Positions 1-10,438 of a DNA stretch of 64,000 nt are shown piece by piece. The notes under the pieces are model-generated. The model made no database searches. It saw only the letters and a list, made by a program, of their open reading frames with translations, and was not told where the DNA came from. The translations under genes and the position numbers were made by a program. The first letter of the stretch is position 1. Each line of letters opens with the position of its first letter. The stretch is from Hydrangea macrophylla (taxonomy: Eukaryota > Streptophyta > Magnoliopsida > Cornales > Hydrangeaceae): positions 117,948,458-118,012,457 of the forward strand of contig CM066994.1 of assembly GCA_033977485.1 (NCBI GenBank), in the 5' to 3' direction.

Positions 1-477
1 GTTCAGTGAGCCAACAAAGAGGACGGTACTACCAGAAAATCGGCTGGGTATATGTATGTATGATGATGTATTGCTGATTTTCTTTTGGATAAGAATCGGA
101 TCCTTTTCAATGGGGGCGAGGGGACTCTTTATAGATACAAGAGGCCACTTGTACAAGGCGACTAGCTAAGCTAGAAAACCAAACTTAATTACAACTGATT
201 TGCATGAATTATGGGAGTTTCCTAAATGGTTTAGGAAACATCTTCCTCCTTCTTCTAGTTTCGTATCTGAGATTGGAAACTGGTCGGCGTAGCCCTACAG
301 GAGCAAGCGATAGTATCTGCCTAGAATGCCTCCGGTGTATGGCCAGTCCAGAACGAATGCCCGAGCCGTGGCTGGACTCGGGAGGTCTCAGCAGACAGCC
401 CGGGTAAGCCGAGTAGTAGGCATCCCTTTCAGATGACATGGCAATTTGACTTTGACTTGATATTTTTGTACCTATCA
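1..477 (-). mobile_element. Tat-type 3' LTR, cut by window edge
   Basis: Read on the minus strand, this starts TGATAGGTAC at 477 and holds a TATA-like CTATAAAGAG near 127-136. The LTR at 58778-59355 starts TGATATGTCC and has CTATAAAAGAG in the same setting, so the two belong to one clade. A purine-rich minus-strand tract ending GTGGGGCAGT (478-487) lies just inside the LTR, where a polypurine tract is expected. The R/U5 end lies outside the window. The LTR assignment is an inference from these shared ends and the adjoining Tat integrase; no partner LTR is visible. Confidence 0.6.
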
Positions 478-1104
478 ACTGCCCCACATTTCAAAGCAAA
501 GGTGAAACTATATTAGTGGTGGTTTGAAAATCCGTGCTATTCAAGGTGCCGGCCGAAAATTGCCCGGCTACTCCTCGGGGATGGGCCCATCCATGGCTAC
601 CCGAGGTCAAACCGACCAGTACTATTGGGAGCCCGGGGATGATGGCCGCCACGTGTCAGGGTATGACTGGCTCATTTAGGATCCAACGAGGCTAACGCTG
701 GTGTAACTGATCAGTCGCGTGGTAACCAGACCGTCACGTTATGCATTTAATGCGCGCATCTTTTGAGGCGACGCTTCACATGCTCCGACAGATAAGGCAT
801 GGGATACGAGCTCTTCAGGCTCCCGGGAGACATCGATTCCCCGAGTGGTAGTTGTTGAGGAGGCTGCTCCCCCGGTAGAGGTACCTTCGGGGACTCTGCT
901 GGAGGAATCGGTGGAAATTAGGGAGAGGGTCAGGCCCAGACTTCTCCTTAGCTAAGTGGAGATGTTTGCAAGCACGTCTCCCCAGGCCTTCCAGGGGTGG
1001 CTATACAACCTCTCCCACTTTGTAAGTACTTCTGCCTCTGTTCATCTATCTTTTACTTTTCATCATGTTTTGCTCAGTGACTGACCGGTTTGTATTCCTT
1101 CCAG

Positions 1105-1655
1105 GTCGGCTACATGGCTACTGGTGCTGAGTCCTTCCTGCCTTCTCTAGTCGGGAGGGCCACTGTTGCTAAAGCTGCCCTGTCGCAGGAGCGGCAACTT
1201 CAGAGGCCAGGGAAATCACTCTGGTTTTGGAGAAGGACAAGGTTAAGGGCCTAGCCCTAAGCCTTCGAGCGGCACATGCGGAGTTGGTGACCGCCTTGGC
1301 TGATCTGGAGGCCGCCCGGGCCATAATGGCAGTGATGGAGGCTAAGGCGAAGGTCTTGGCTAAGGCAGTAGTGGCGGGGTCCATAGAGGAAGCCTTAGAT
1401 GATGGTTTCTTCCAAGGCTATGAGGACCTGAAGAGGAGGCTGGCCCGAGACCATCCCGAGTGGGACATCTCGTCCTACGAAGGAATTGACTCGGACTATT
1501 GGGACGTGGGTCCCGCTACTACTGAGGGTCCTACTGCTGAGGCTGGGCTCGCTGAAGATGTTGCCCCAGGTAGGGACTCTGCCCCGGGAGACGGTACCAC
1601 CCTAGAAGGAGAGGCTGGGGAAACGGAGGATGTATTCATCGTGGACGACTCCTAG
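1105..1655 (+). pseudogene. Antisense ORF (aORF) remnant of a Tat/Retand-like element
   Basis: A plus-strand reading frame lies opposite the minus-strand Tat integrase, between it and the 3' LTR. Several Tat-lineage elements (Retand, Grande, RIRE2) carry an antisense ORF at this position. A canonical intron precedes it (GT at 1022, AG at 1103-1104). The exon then reads through AESFLPSLVGR. It changes frame near 1200 and continues to the stop at 1653-1655. The 1227-1655 part is Ala/Leu/Glu-rich (about residues 1-60) and likely helical or coiled-coil, then an acidic Gly/Glu/Asp tail. No catalytic motif was recognised. The frameshift and an in-frame stop upstream indicate a decayed gene. Function in the family is unclear. 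Confidence 0.5.
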
Positions 1656-2462
1656 TCTCCCCTTTTTTTTTCTTTTGTTTTGATGGTGTTTGTTTTTGTT
1701 TTTTTTTTTGGGAGGATACTACAATTGCCTCCTAGTTTCTGTACAAATTTTAATTCTAATTAATGAAAAGGCCCGTCAAGGCCACCCTTTTTCATCAATC
1801 ATCATTATTTTTGTACTTGCTTGCCTTTGATTGCCAGTGCCTGACCGATTGGAAACCCTGTCTTAGCAAAAGCTTAAGACCCTGACCGGTAGAGAATAGT
1901 TGGTCTGCTCAGGACTTGTTTAGAAGGCCACACCGGGTACAATGTAGGAGTTAGGTCCTGTTACTATATCGATCGGTTTCTCTGGGCACTCTAGGTAGGA
2001 GTGCTGTTTTAAATTTCCAAGTTCTGTTAGTGCTCGATGGGGTTGTCTGTTTTATTCTAATATCCCCCTGCCCCCCAAGCTTTTGCTAAGGCGGGCATTA
2101 ACGGGAGTGATTGTAGGGAATCGACCCAGAACGTTGGTGGTTGTAGGGTCTTTTGCAGCTTGCCATCCTTGGCCACCTAGGCAGTTAGTTTCCCATCGTA
2201 GGTTTTGGACCTAGGCGATACCGGTGCCTCGGATATGACTCTAAAGTCTTTTGTTCTTGGGGTATGTCCCCGAGGTCTTTTTGTGCCTAGGGTGTGGTCC
2301 CGAGGTCTTTTTGTGCCTCGGGTGTGGTCCCAAGGACTTCATAGTGGAAGTGAGAAACAAGTAGAAAATGAATAATCTTTATTGCTATTGAAAATTATAA
2401 TAATCGCTCGGGAAGAGCTACAATTCCCCATTTAATGATAATCTTGTCCTGTTCGAGCGTCA
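1656..2462. other. Non-coding spacer between Tat aORF and integrase end
   Basis: No convincing coding frame. It contains T-rich stretches (1660-1710), a C-rich tract at 2063-2080 next to AAGCTTTTGC, and a short direct repeat of a GAGGTCTTTTTGTGCCT-type phrase at about 2270-2330. It is probably the 3' untranslated part of the Tat element. Confidence 0.4.
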
Positions 2463-5400
2463 CTAGAAGTACTTGCAGAGGTGTTGCACGTTCCATAGGT
2501 GCGAGAGGTCTTGTCCATTCAAAATTTGCAACCAATATGTTCCCGGGCGGTTGACCTGTATGACCCAGTAGGGCCCTTCCCAATTCAGGCCCAGTTTTCC
2601 ATGACTTGGGACCTTTGTTGACTGGTTCACTGCCTTAAGGACCAGATCTCCCACCTGGAAACTGCGGTGCTTGACCTTGCTGTTGTAGTACTGGGAGAGT
2701 CATTGCTTGTAGTCTGCCACTTTTATATATGCCCGATCTTATTTTTCTTCCACCGAATTCAGTTTTCCTCTAAGGGCTTCCTCATTGCCTAGTTCATCGA
2801 AGCTTGCCACTCGGTATGTTGGCAATCCGAGCTCAGTGGGTACCACCGCCTTAAAGCCATAGGTGAGAGAGAACGGTGTCTCCCTTATTGTCGCTCGTGG
2901 TGTGGTACGGTCGGCCCACAAAAGGGTTGGTAACTCATCCGTCCAGAATCCTTTGGCATCTTCGAGTCTGGTTTTAACTGACTGCAAGATTGTCCGGTTC
3001 GTCACCTCGGCGTGCCCATTGACATGAGGATTCTCGAGCGAGGAGTAATGATTGGATATGCCATAGCCCAAGCAAAATTGCCTAAACATCGGGGTGTAGA
3101 CTCTGTGTGCCAAGTGACGATGGTCCATGGTGATATGCTCCCATTTCCATTGGGGAATCGGTAGCGGTTGTAGGAGTCCAGGTGGTTTCTGATGCTCTGC
3201 CTTTACTTGTTTGCAAATAAGACATTGCGATACATACTCGGCCACTTCTCGCTTCATTCCTTGCCACCAGAAGTTTCTCTTCAAGTCCTTATACATCTTA
3301 TTTCCTCCTGGGTGGATAGTCATCCTTGACTTGTGTGCTTCGTCCAGAATGTTCTTCCTGAGACCATCGTCACTTGGCACACAGAGTCTACCTTTGCATC
3401 TTAGTGCTCCGTCCGCACTAATACTCCATATCTCGGGTTCCTTTGCGGACATCTTGGCAAACCATAACTTTAAATCCTCGTTCGACTGTTGAGCTTCCAA
3501 GATGCGGCTGATGAGAGTCGGTTGTACAACAAGACATCCAAGGTGTTGTCCTTCTCCTGATTCCACTGGTCGAAGGTCGAATTCGACTAACGTCTCCATT
3601 GCTCGCCATTCTCTAATCAAAATCGAAGCAACCAAAAGGCGCGGCCTCCGGCTCAGAGCGTCGGCTACAACATTTGCTTTACCCGGGTGGTATTGCAAAG
3701 AGAAGTCGTAGTCCTTGAGTAGCTCCATCCATCTCCGTTGTCGCATGTTCAACTCCTTTTGAGAGAACAGGTATCTTAAACTCTTATGATCTGAGAACAA
3801 GTCGAACTTTTCTCCATACAAATAGTGTCTCCAAATCTTCAAGGCGAACACGATTGCGGCTAGTTCTAAGTCGTGCGTCGGATAGTTCTTCTCATGCGGC
3901 TTCAATTGTCTTGATCCGTATGCAATGACATTCCCCTCTTGCATTAGCACACAACCAAGTCCTTGGTGTGACGCATCACTATAGATTATGAATTGTTCAC
4001 CACTCTTAGGTATCGCAAGCACGGGTGCGGAGGTTAGTCTCTCTTTCAATTCCCGGAATGCATCCTCATGTTTATCAGTCCATTCGTACTTCGTCTCCTT
4101 CTTAGTCAGGCTTGCCAATGGTCCTGCGATTCTAGAGAATCCTTCCACAAATTTCTGGTAATATCCAGCCAATCCAAGAAAACTCCTAACTTCGGTCGCA
4201 TTAGTTGGTCTGTTCCAGCTCAAGACTGCATCGATCTTAGATGAGTCTACAGAAATCCCATCCTGTGATATCACATGTCCCAGGAATTTAACTTCCTGAA
4301 GCCAGAATTCACATTTGCTGAATTTCGCATACAAACTATTGTCTCTGAGAGTCTGTAGAGCAATTTGTAGATGCTTCTTATGTTCTTCTTCCGTCCTTGA
4401 ATAAATTAGAATGTCGTCTATGAATACTATAATGAATTGATCCAGATAGGGTCTGAATACTCTATTCATTAGGTCCATGAATACTGCCGGGGCATTAGTC
4501 AATCCAAAAGACATCACTAGAAACTCATAGTGTCCATATCTCGTCCTGAAGGCAGTTTTTGGTATATCTTTCGGCCGAACTAGCAATTGATGGTATCCTG
4601 AACGCAAATCAATTTTTGAGAATATCCTTGATCCTTGTAGTTGATCGAACAGGTCGTCTATCCGGGGAAGTGGATACCTATTCTTGATCGTGACCTTGTT
4701 CAGCTCCCTATAGTCGATACAGAGTCGTAGCTCTCCGTCCTTCTTTTTCACAAATAAGACTGGTGCTCCCCAAGGTGATGTACTCGGGCGAACAAAACCT
4801 AAATCTTCAAGTTCCTGAACTTGCTTCTTCAATTCTAGCATTTCTATTGGCGCCATTCGGTACGGGGTCTTAGAAATCGGCAACGTTCCGGGTGCTAACT
4901 CGATGCAGAAGTCTATCTCTCTCTTTGGTGGAAGTCCTGAGATACTTCGGAACACATCTTCAAAGTCTTGAATAACGGGGATCTGGTTGATAGTAAGCTC
5001 CGTGCTTGAAGTCTTAATCGTGGCTAGGCAGCTTGTGATAAACATGTCGCTCAACGGTTGGCACTGAAATCTGATCTGCGGGCAACCAGGCGTCGAAAAG
5101 ACAATGATCCGACTAACACAATCCAGGTTAGCTCCATACTTAGTAAGCCAATCCATTCCTAGGATCACGTCGAACTCAGACATTGACAGGACTATCAAGT
5201 CTGCTGGAAAATTCCTACCTTCTAGTGTCAAGGGACAATCCTTGCACACCTTACCTAACTTAACGGATACTCCCAAGGGCGAAACGGCATTAAGGGTCGG
5301 CTCAAGTGTTAGGGGTAGCAATCCCAAATCACGTACCATCTTAATAGCTATGAAAGAACGGGCGGCACCGGTATCAAACAAAGCTCTAACTTGACAGTGA

Positions 5401-6593
5401 AATAAAATGAGTGTACCTTCCAAGTTTTGCTGTTCCTCTGCATTATACCCTGCATTGTCAGGAATGATGGCATTCACCCTAACCTGTCCTTGCTGTCCTT
5501 GAGCAGGCGCTCCATAGTAGCCTCCACGTGGTGCTCTACAATCCTTACTTATGTGACCATGCTTGTTACAGTTGCGGCAAACGAGGTCATTGCGGCGGTT
5601 GGTCTTGGGGGCTGTGCAATACCTTGCAATATGTCCGGGCACTCCACAGTTGAAACATCCATCAGTGTTTTGTCGCTGGGCGACGGGCTGTGCCTGAGGT
5701 GGTCCTCGCTGTTGATTCTGTTGTCGAGGAAAATTAGCTTGGGGCTTCTTTGTCCCATCCCACGTGCGCTTAGTTCCCTGATAGTTGTTGGTCTGGGGTT
5801 TCCATCCTTGATTGTTCCTTGATGATTGCACGGGAAAGTTCCTTGGTTGGAAGGTCCTGGGTGGAGGTCGATTCACTTGTGGTCCTTGTACAGGGTAAGC
5901 ATCCTTTTCCAAACTTGAAGCAAGACGGACAATCCCTTCAAACGACTGGCCCAGATGGCCTATCATCATGTGCCGGAGGTGTGGGTTGAGTCCTTGGTGG
6001 AATCGCTTGACCTTCTTGACGGAGGTGTCTATCATGTGCGGAGCGAAACGGGAAAGTCGCTCGAATTGTGTAGTATACTCCCTGACTGTCCAGTTTCCTT
6101 GGGTTAGACTCAGGAAATTCCTCTCTTGTTGATCTCTTTCGTCCTCAGGGAAATACTTCTCGAGAAATCGAGCCTTGAATGCTTCCCAAGGCATTCTCCT
6201 TGCAGCGTCAATCCCAATCGTGGCTCTCTCGGCCTCCCACCAGTCCGCGGCGGAGTAAGTCAGTTGAAATGCGGCTAGACGTCTCTTGTCAAGCTCACTG
6301 CACTCCAGGGCTTCAAAGATTAGCTCCAACTCTCGTATCCATTGCTCTGCTTTCCAGGACTCTGCCATGCCGTCGAATTTCTCGGGTCGCAGTCCACGAA
6401 ATCGTTCCAACAGTTTATCGCCTGTCTGCCTTGGAGGGACAAAGTGGTTGTTGCCATTGTCGTTGGTGGCATGATTGTAGGTATCGCCGATGTGCTCCAT
6501 CCGTTGCATGAAAGCTTCGAAGACTCCAGTTGGGTCCATACCCTCGGGAATGGGTGCTCCCAGTCGTGCTTGGTTCCTTGTGGGTCCCACCAT
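2463..6593 (-). pseudogene. Chimeric Ty3/gypsy gag-pol: Tekay chromovirus fused to Tat integrase
   Basis: Frame opens at ATG 6593 and runs 1284 codons to a TAA at 2739-2741. The same frame continues, with a second stop near 2700, to about 2463. Order: gag; two zinc knuckles ([14 protein letters not shown] and [14 protein letters not shown], residues about 310-350); protease DTG (about 405); reverse transcriptase with FIDD (about 724); RNase H; integrase HHCC finger and first catalytic Asp (about 1155, ITMD). Up to there it is Tekay/Del-like. After a nine-residue segment encoded by an inverted filler, the protein becomes Tat-type integrase (FCLGYGI, the HAEVTNR Glu region, then GKLGLNWEGPY). 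The second catalytic Asp region is absent at the join and there is no chromodomain, so integrase should be inactive. Tekay 5' LTR and PBS lie upstream; the downstream LTR is Tat. Confidence 0.85.
3096..3391. repeat. 30-bp perfect inverted repeat at the Tekay/Tat fusion point
   Basis: Bases 3096-3125 are the exact reverse complement of 3362-3391. The 3362-3391 copy is normal Tekay coding sequence (minus frame RLCVPSDDG). The 3096-3125 copy is read on the minus strand as HRHLAHRVY, which fits neither integrase family, and sits exactly between the Tekay and Tat parts. It is therefore templated filler. A GAC microhomology is shared by the Tekay end and the filler start. Confidence 0.9.
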
Positions 6594-6990
6594 AGTGATC
6601 CGTGTGAGGTGTACCTATGAAGGATCTAACGATTAGCTGACAATCTCCTCGGGGAAACGATCATACTAAAATAACAGAAAGCATAACATGAATCAAAATC
6701 ACAACCATAACATAATAATGAGATGATAACAGAAATAACCAAGAGAAACGATCTGTCATATATATATACCCAAAAGATGTACAGCGGAGTACACAATAGA
6801 TCATCTGTGTACCGCGTAGTACATGATCCTATACAAGATCTAATCAAAAGAAAGATATACACAAAACCACTACTGGTGGCTACCTATACAAAAAGGCTAC
6901 GGTCAATAGCTGTCTATGTAAGCGTCAAAAGTAAGTGGACAACATGTCCTAAAGTCAAGCGAAAAAGTCTAAGTCCTAAAGGTACTGGAC
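6594..6990 (-). other. Leader between extra ORF and gag
   Basis: About 400 nt of AT-rich sequence between the extra ORF stop and the gag start on the minus strand. The short frames here carry no recognisable motif. It could be an internal leader or intron-like spacer, but no clear splice pair was identified. Confidence 0.4.
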
Positions 6991-7473
6991 TCAAAAGTTG
7001 TCCACATCGGATCCATAGATGGAAGCCTCGTCCTCTGGGGCAACCTCAAACAAAACATCATCCTCATCCATCATGTCCTCATCCTCTAGCTCATCGTCGT
7101 CATCGCTCTCATCATCATCCTCCGGGTCCTCATCTGCTGGGGGTGCATCAGCCATGTCTTCCTCCGGTGGGGGTGGAGGTGCTGCTCTAACCTGTGCAAG
7201 TGGAACCTGGTACGCAGAACGGTCTCGTAACATCAGTAAAGAATCCTCCTCGATGCGTTTGAAGGTCTCCTTGCGGTAGATCATCTCCTGACGTATCACT
7301 TCTGGGTCCTGGGTCCCAAATCTCTGCTGCTCGATCTGCATGTCTCGCTCTGTCTCTGCAATAGCTCTCTGTCTAACCTTCCAGGCATAGTACTCTGGAT
7401 CGGCTGGCGCAATACTACTCTCATACACATAGTGTCCTCCGAACTCGTCTGGAACGAACAGCGGTGGTGCCAT
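6991..7473 (-). CDS. Extra acidic ORF between 5' LTR and gag of the Tekay element
   Basis: Uninterrupted 160-codon frame on the element's sense strand, starting ATG at 7473, about 120 nt inside the PBS and ending about 400 nt before the gag ATG. The first 100 or so residues are charged and probably helical (DPEYYAWKVRQRAIAETERD). A Pro run (APPPPPEE) follows, then a long Asp/Glu-rich tail of about 50 residues ending in SIYGSDVDNF. No zinc finger, protease or signal peptide was seen. I do not recognise the family. Chromoviruses normally start gag soon after the PBS, and the other Tekay element here has only about 170 nt in that space, so this ORF is unusual. It could be an accessory protein, or a captured host segment; the acidic tail recalls chromatin-binding acidic domains, but that is only a resemblance. 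Confidence 0.6.
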   Translation of the reverse strand: MAPPLFVPDEFGGHYVYESSIAPADPEYYAWKVRQRAIAETERDMQIEQQRFGTQDPEVIRQEMIYRKETFKRIEEDSLLMLRDRSAYQVPLAQVRAAPPPPPEEDMADAPPADEDPEDDDESDDDDELEDEDMMDEDDVLFEVAPEDEASIYGSDVDNF

Positions 7474-7591
7474 GCTACCTGAAGAGGGACTACCTTAAGT
7501 CAGAACTAATCTTAATACTCATCTATAGAATCTCAAGGTTCTAGGACCAGATGGTGTGGGACAATCTGTGAGCGAAAAGGTATACAACCTA

Positions 7592-7604
7592 GGCTCTGAT
7601 ACCA
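7592..7604 (-). other. Primer binding site (initiator Met-tRNA)
   Basis: The minus strand reads TGGTATCAGAGCC, the standard plant iMet-tRNA PBS. It lies 7 nt inside the LTR end at 7612, which fixes element direction and LTR boundary. Confidence 0.9.
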
Positions 7605-8324
7605 AGAATCCTGTCACGCCCCGAAGCAGCATAAATAGAGAAAAATAAATTTCCTTTATGGGTCCATAGGGAATGACGGGTGAAGTCACATGATTGTCCA
7701 CACCACGCAGTACTAAGCAACAAGGTGAAATAGTGTAACAAGAATGAAGTCTAGGTTCAAATCACAAAGCAACATAGAGTCAACAGCAGTTACTAACTAT
7801 TACATATCAGAGTCTCGAATCAAATATAAGGCAGCGGAAGTACAAATGTCAAGGCAACATATGCCTGACTACAAAAAGAGTTCTAAAGCGGTAAAGACAA
7901 TTAGCTACAATCCTAGTCTAGTCTTCAGTTGGCATAAGGGTAGTCCTCGGCGTAGTAGTCTTCTTCGGTCTGACCTCCGTCGGGGAAATTCTCCACAGGA
8001 ACTCCGTCACCGGCATAGTAGTCTCCTTCTGCAGGCCCTTCACCTGTATAGTCATAACCAGGGTGCGCTGGAACGTAGAAATGTCCAGCGGCATAAACGT
8101 CGTCAGCTTAATGAAAGCCGAGTGAGTTAGATACTAACAGGGTATCAACTATTGAAGTTATTACAAGTTATAAACCGTAACCAAATTAGAACTCTGTAAG
8201 GGTAACTCCTTTAATCAAATCGATGATCCAATTACTAATGTTTTACTTATTAAAAACCAATAACACGTCTAGATAGGGGAACAGACTCGACAGTAGTTCA
8301 ACTCTATAACGCACCATTGCTCAT

Positions 8325-8650
8325 CCACCGCTTTTAAGAACATATGCACAGTTCACCGCATGTCATGGATCCCACGTTAGTCCATCCCCCGCTTTTAAGA
8401 ACATATGCACAGTTCACCGCATGTCAGGGATATAACGCTTTAAACAACAGTACATCATTCTATGCCACGACTTAGCGACGTCTACCAGTGATCACGGTCC
8501 ACCGCATGTCATAGACACCTTCGTCTGTCTACCGCTTTTAAGAACATATGATTAGATCATCTGGCTATCTTAGGGCAAATGGTCCGGTCCACCGCAAGTC
8601 ATAGACACCTTCGTCTGTCTACCGCTTTTAAGAACATATGATCGACCACA
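8325..8650. repeat. Four-copy subrepeat inside the Tekay LTR
   Basis: Four copies of CCGCTTTTAAGAACATATG (about 8328, 8390, 8531, 8631) alternate with ACCGCATGTCA or ACCGCAAGTCA boxes and, in two copies, ATAGACACCTTCGTCTGTCT. The copies group as two pairs, suggesting an older two-box unit duplicated twice. Confidence 0.75.
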
Positions 8651-8966
8651 GCCCGCCCACGCAAGATTCCCGAATCTTAGCAAACCTACTTAAGTTCAAC
8701 TCTATTACCGATACATGACAATCCCAATGTGGCCCGACTACTCTGAATGAAATGAACGTTAACTCCAAAGGATTCACAACTATTCCGTTATCTAACATTA
8801 TAAACGTTATCCGTTAATCTTGTTATTACTACGATCCTATGCTGCATTAACTCGTTATCAAATCTGTATTACAATAATAAAGCATGCTGGGAAGTACTGA
8901 ACAGTAAATAAACAACTAAACAATTATTACATTAACTAAACAAGTAAAACAGTAAACTGTAACTGC

Positions 8967-9130
8967 CAATCGATTGATATAAATGTCAATCGATTGGTAT
9001 AAAAGTAGTGTCAATCGATTGGAATAAAGTTCAATCGATTGGATCACAGTCCATGTCAATCGATTGCATAAAATGTCAATCGATTGAGACATGAAAGATG
9101 TCAATCGATTGATATAGTGTCAATCGATTG
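8967..9130. repeat. Array of eight CAATCGATTG palindromes
   Basis: Perfect copies of the self-complementary CAATCGATTG start at 8967, 8987, 9012, 9032, 9057, 9077, 9102 and 9121. Start-to-start steps are 20, 25, 20, 25, 20, 25, 19. Linkers differ in sequence (for example ATATAAATGT and GAATAAAGTT) while step lengths are kept. It lies inside the LTR. Confidence 0.9.
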
Positions 9131-9633
9131 ACACTTCGTCTTCTTCACAGAGAAGACTGTCCAGCAACATATAAACGGGAAATATGGTTTCTTCTCCATT
9201 TCTTCATTCAAAACATGTCATAACATCAATGTAAGGCTACCAAGTGAGTTTAGAACTCACCTTAGGCGTTAAGGCGTGTTTGGGAATGTGTTTTGAAGCT
9301 TGAGCTTCAATGGTGGTCCTCCTCTCTCTCTCTCTTTAGTTCTCTGTCTTCTCTCTTCTCTTTCTCCTTCTTTCTTCTTTCTGACCTTCTCCTCTTCTTT
9401 CTTCTTGTCTCAGTCCATCTCTGTGTGTGGGTGTAAGTGAATATATGTGTATATGTGAGTATATATATATATAAGTGTATATATATATATATAACACACA
9501 CACAAAACCCTCCCCCTCACTCTCTCTGATTTCTCTAAAGAGAAAAACGCAGGAAAAGGGTTGGTTTATATAAAGAGGGAGTGTTCACGTGGCTTCTCCC
9601 CAGCCAGAGCAAAAGAATCTGCCCAGCTGCCTC

Positions 9634-9737
9634 CAATCGATTGACATAAGTGTCAATCGATTGATATAATCAATCGATTGGTATAAAGTTCAATCGATTG
9701 GAACAATCAATCGATTGAGACAAAGTTCAATCGATTG
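9634..9737. repeat. Second array of six CAATCGATTG palindromes
   Basis: Perfect copies start at 9634, 9654, 9671, 9691, 9708 and 9728, with steps 20, 17, 20, 17, 20. It is in the same LTR as the first array, about 500 bp nearer the LTR start (minus sense). Confidence 0.9.
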
Positions 9738-9839
9738 GTATGTAAAATATACCAAGGGTAAGGCCAAGCTCATACAAGTATTAAAATAAGCATACAGGGT
9801 CTTAGTTATATAATATATTACAAAATACAGGGTATTACA

Positions 9840-10394
9840 AAAATATTTTCAAAAGTAGCAGTCCAGTCGACTGCATCAGCAGTCCAGTTGACTGATACTG
9901 GTTCAGTAGACACTTTGAATTTAGAACATAATCCAGTCGACTCTTTTCTAGGTCCAGTCGACTGGGGCTTCAAATATTCAATCGACTAGTACGGTCCGTT
10001 CGACTAAAGTCCAGCCTGGGAAAAAATATTTGATTTGAAAACACGATCATTAGTGAGCCCTTTAGTTTGAATGCTACATTTTATTAATTTAAATTTATAA
10101 AAAAAAAAATGAAGGGTTGATATGTATTTTTTTATATAGTATTTACAGGCCAGCGAATGTGTCAAATAGTGTATCTGGTATTGAAATTAAGTACCCGGGG
10201 TATGAGTACCCTTTGGGCTAGCCATTTTAGTGGTTTGTGTTACATTTTGGGCTCATATGGGTATCTTTTGTTAGCCCATAAAAAGAAAAACGGGATTATT
10301 AATATTTGTGTGAGAAATATATGTATTGTGTGTGTATTATATGTATATAGGGAGATAATATATCCTAGGGTTAAAAAAAAAAAGAGAGCAGCCT

Positions 10395-10438
<44 letters not shown>

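Larger units (their letters stand above)
7612..9839 (-). mobile_element. 5' LTR of the Tekay part (2228 bp)
   Basis: On the minus strand it starts TGTAATACCCTG (9839) and ends CGGGGCGTGACA (7612), followed by the PBS. Other LTRs in this window show the same end pattern (TGTRAYACCC start, GGGGYGTGACA end). It holds CT-rich and TA-rich tracts (9315-9500), a GC-variable subrepeat region (8325-8650) and two decamer palindrome arrays. No partner LTR exists, because the downstream half of the element is Tat. A target duplication cannot be checked. Confidence 0.75.

Noticed and set aside
209..487. 92-codon minus-strand frame
   Set aside because: It lies within the Tat LTR, with low-complexity Arg-rich sequence and no domain.
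8325..9740. CRISPR-like regular repeats
   Set aside because: Repeats are short, palindromic, inside a plant LTR, with spacers of 7-15 bp and no cas genes.
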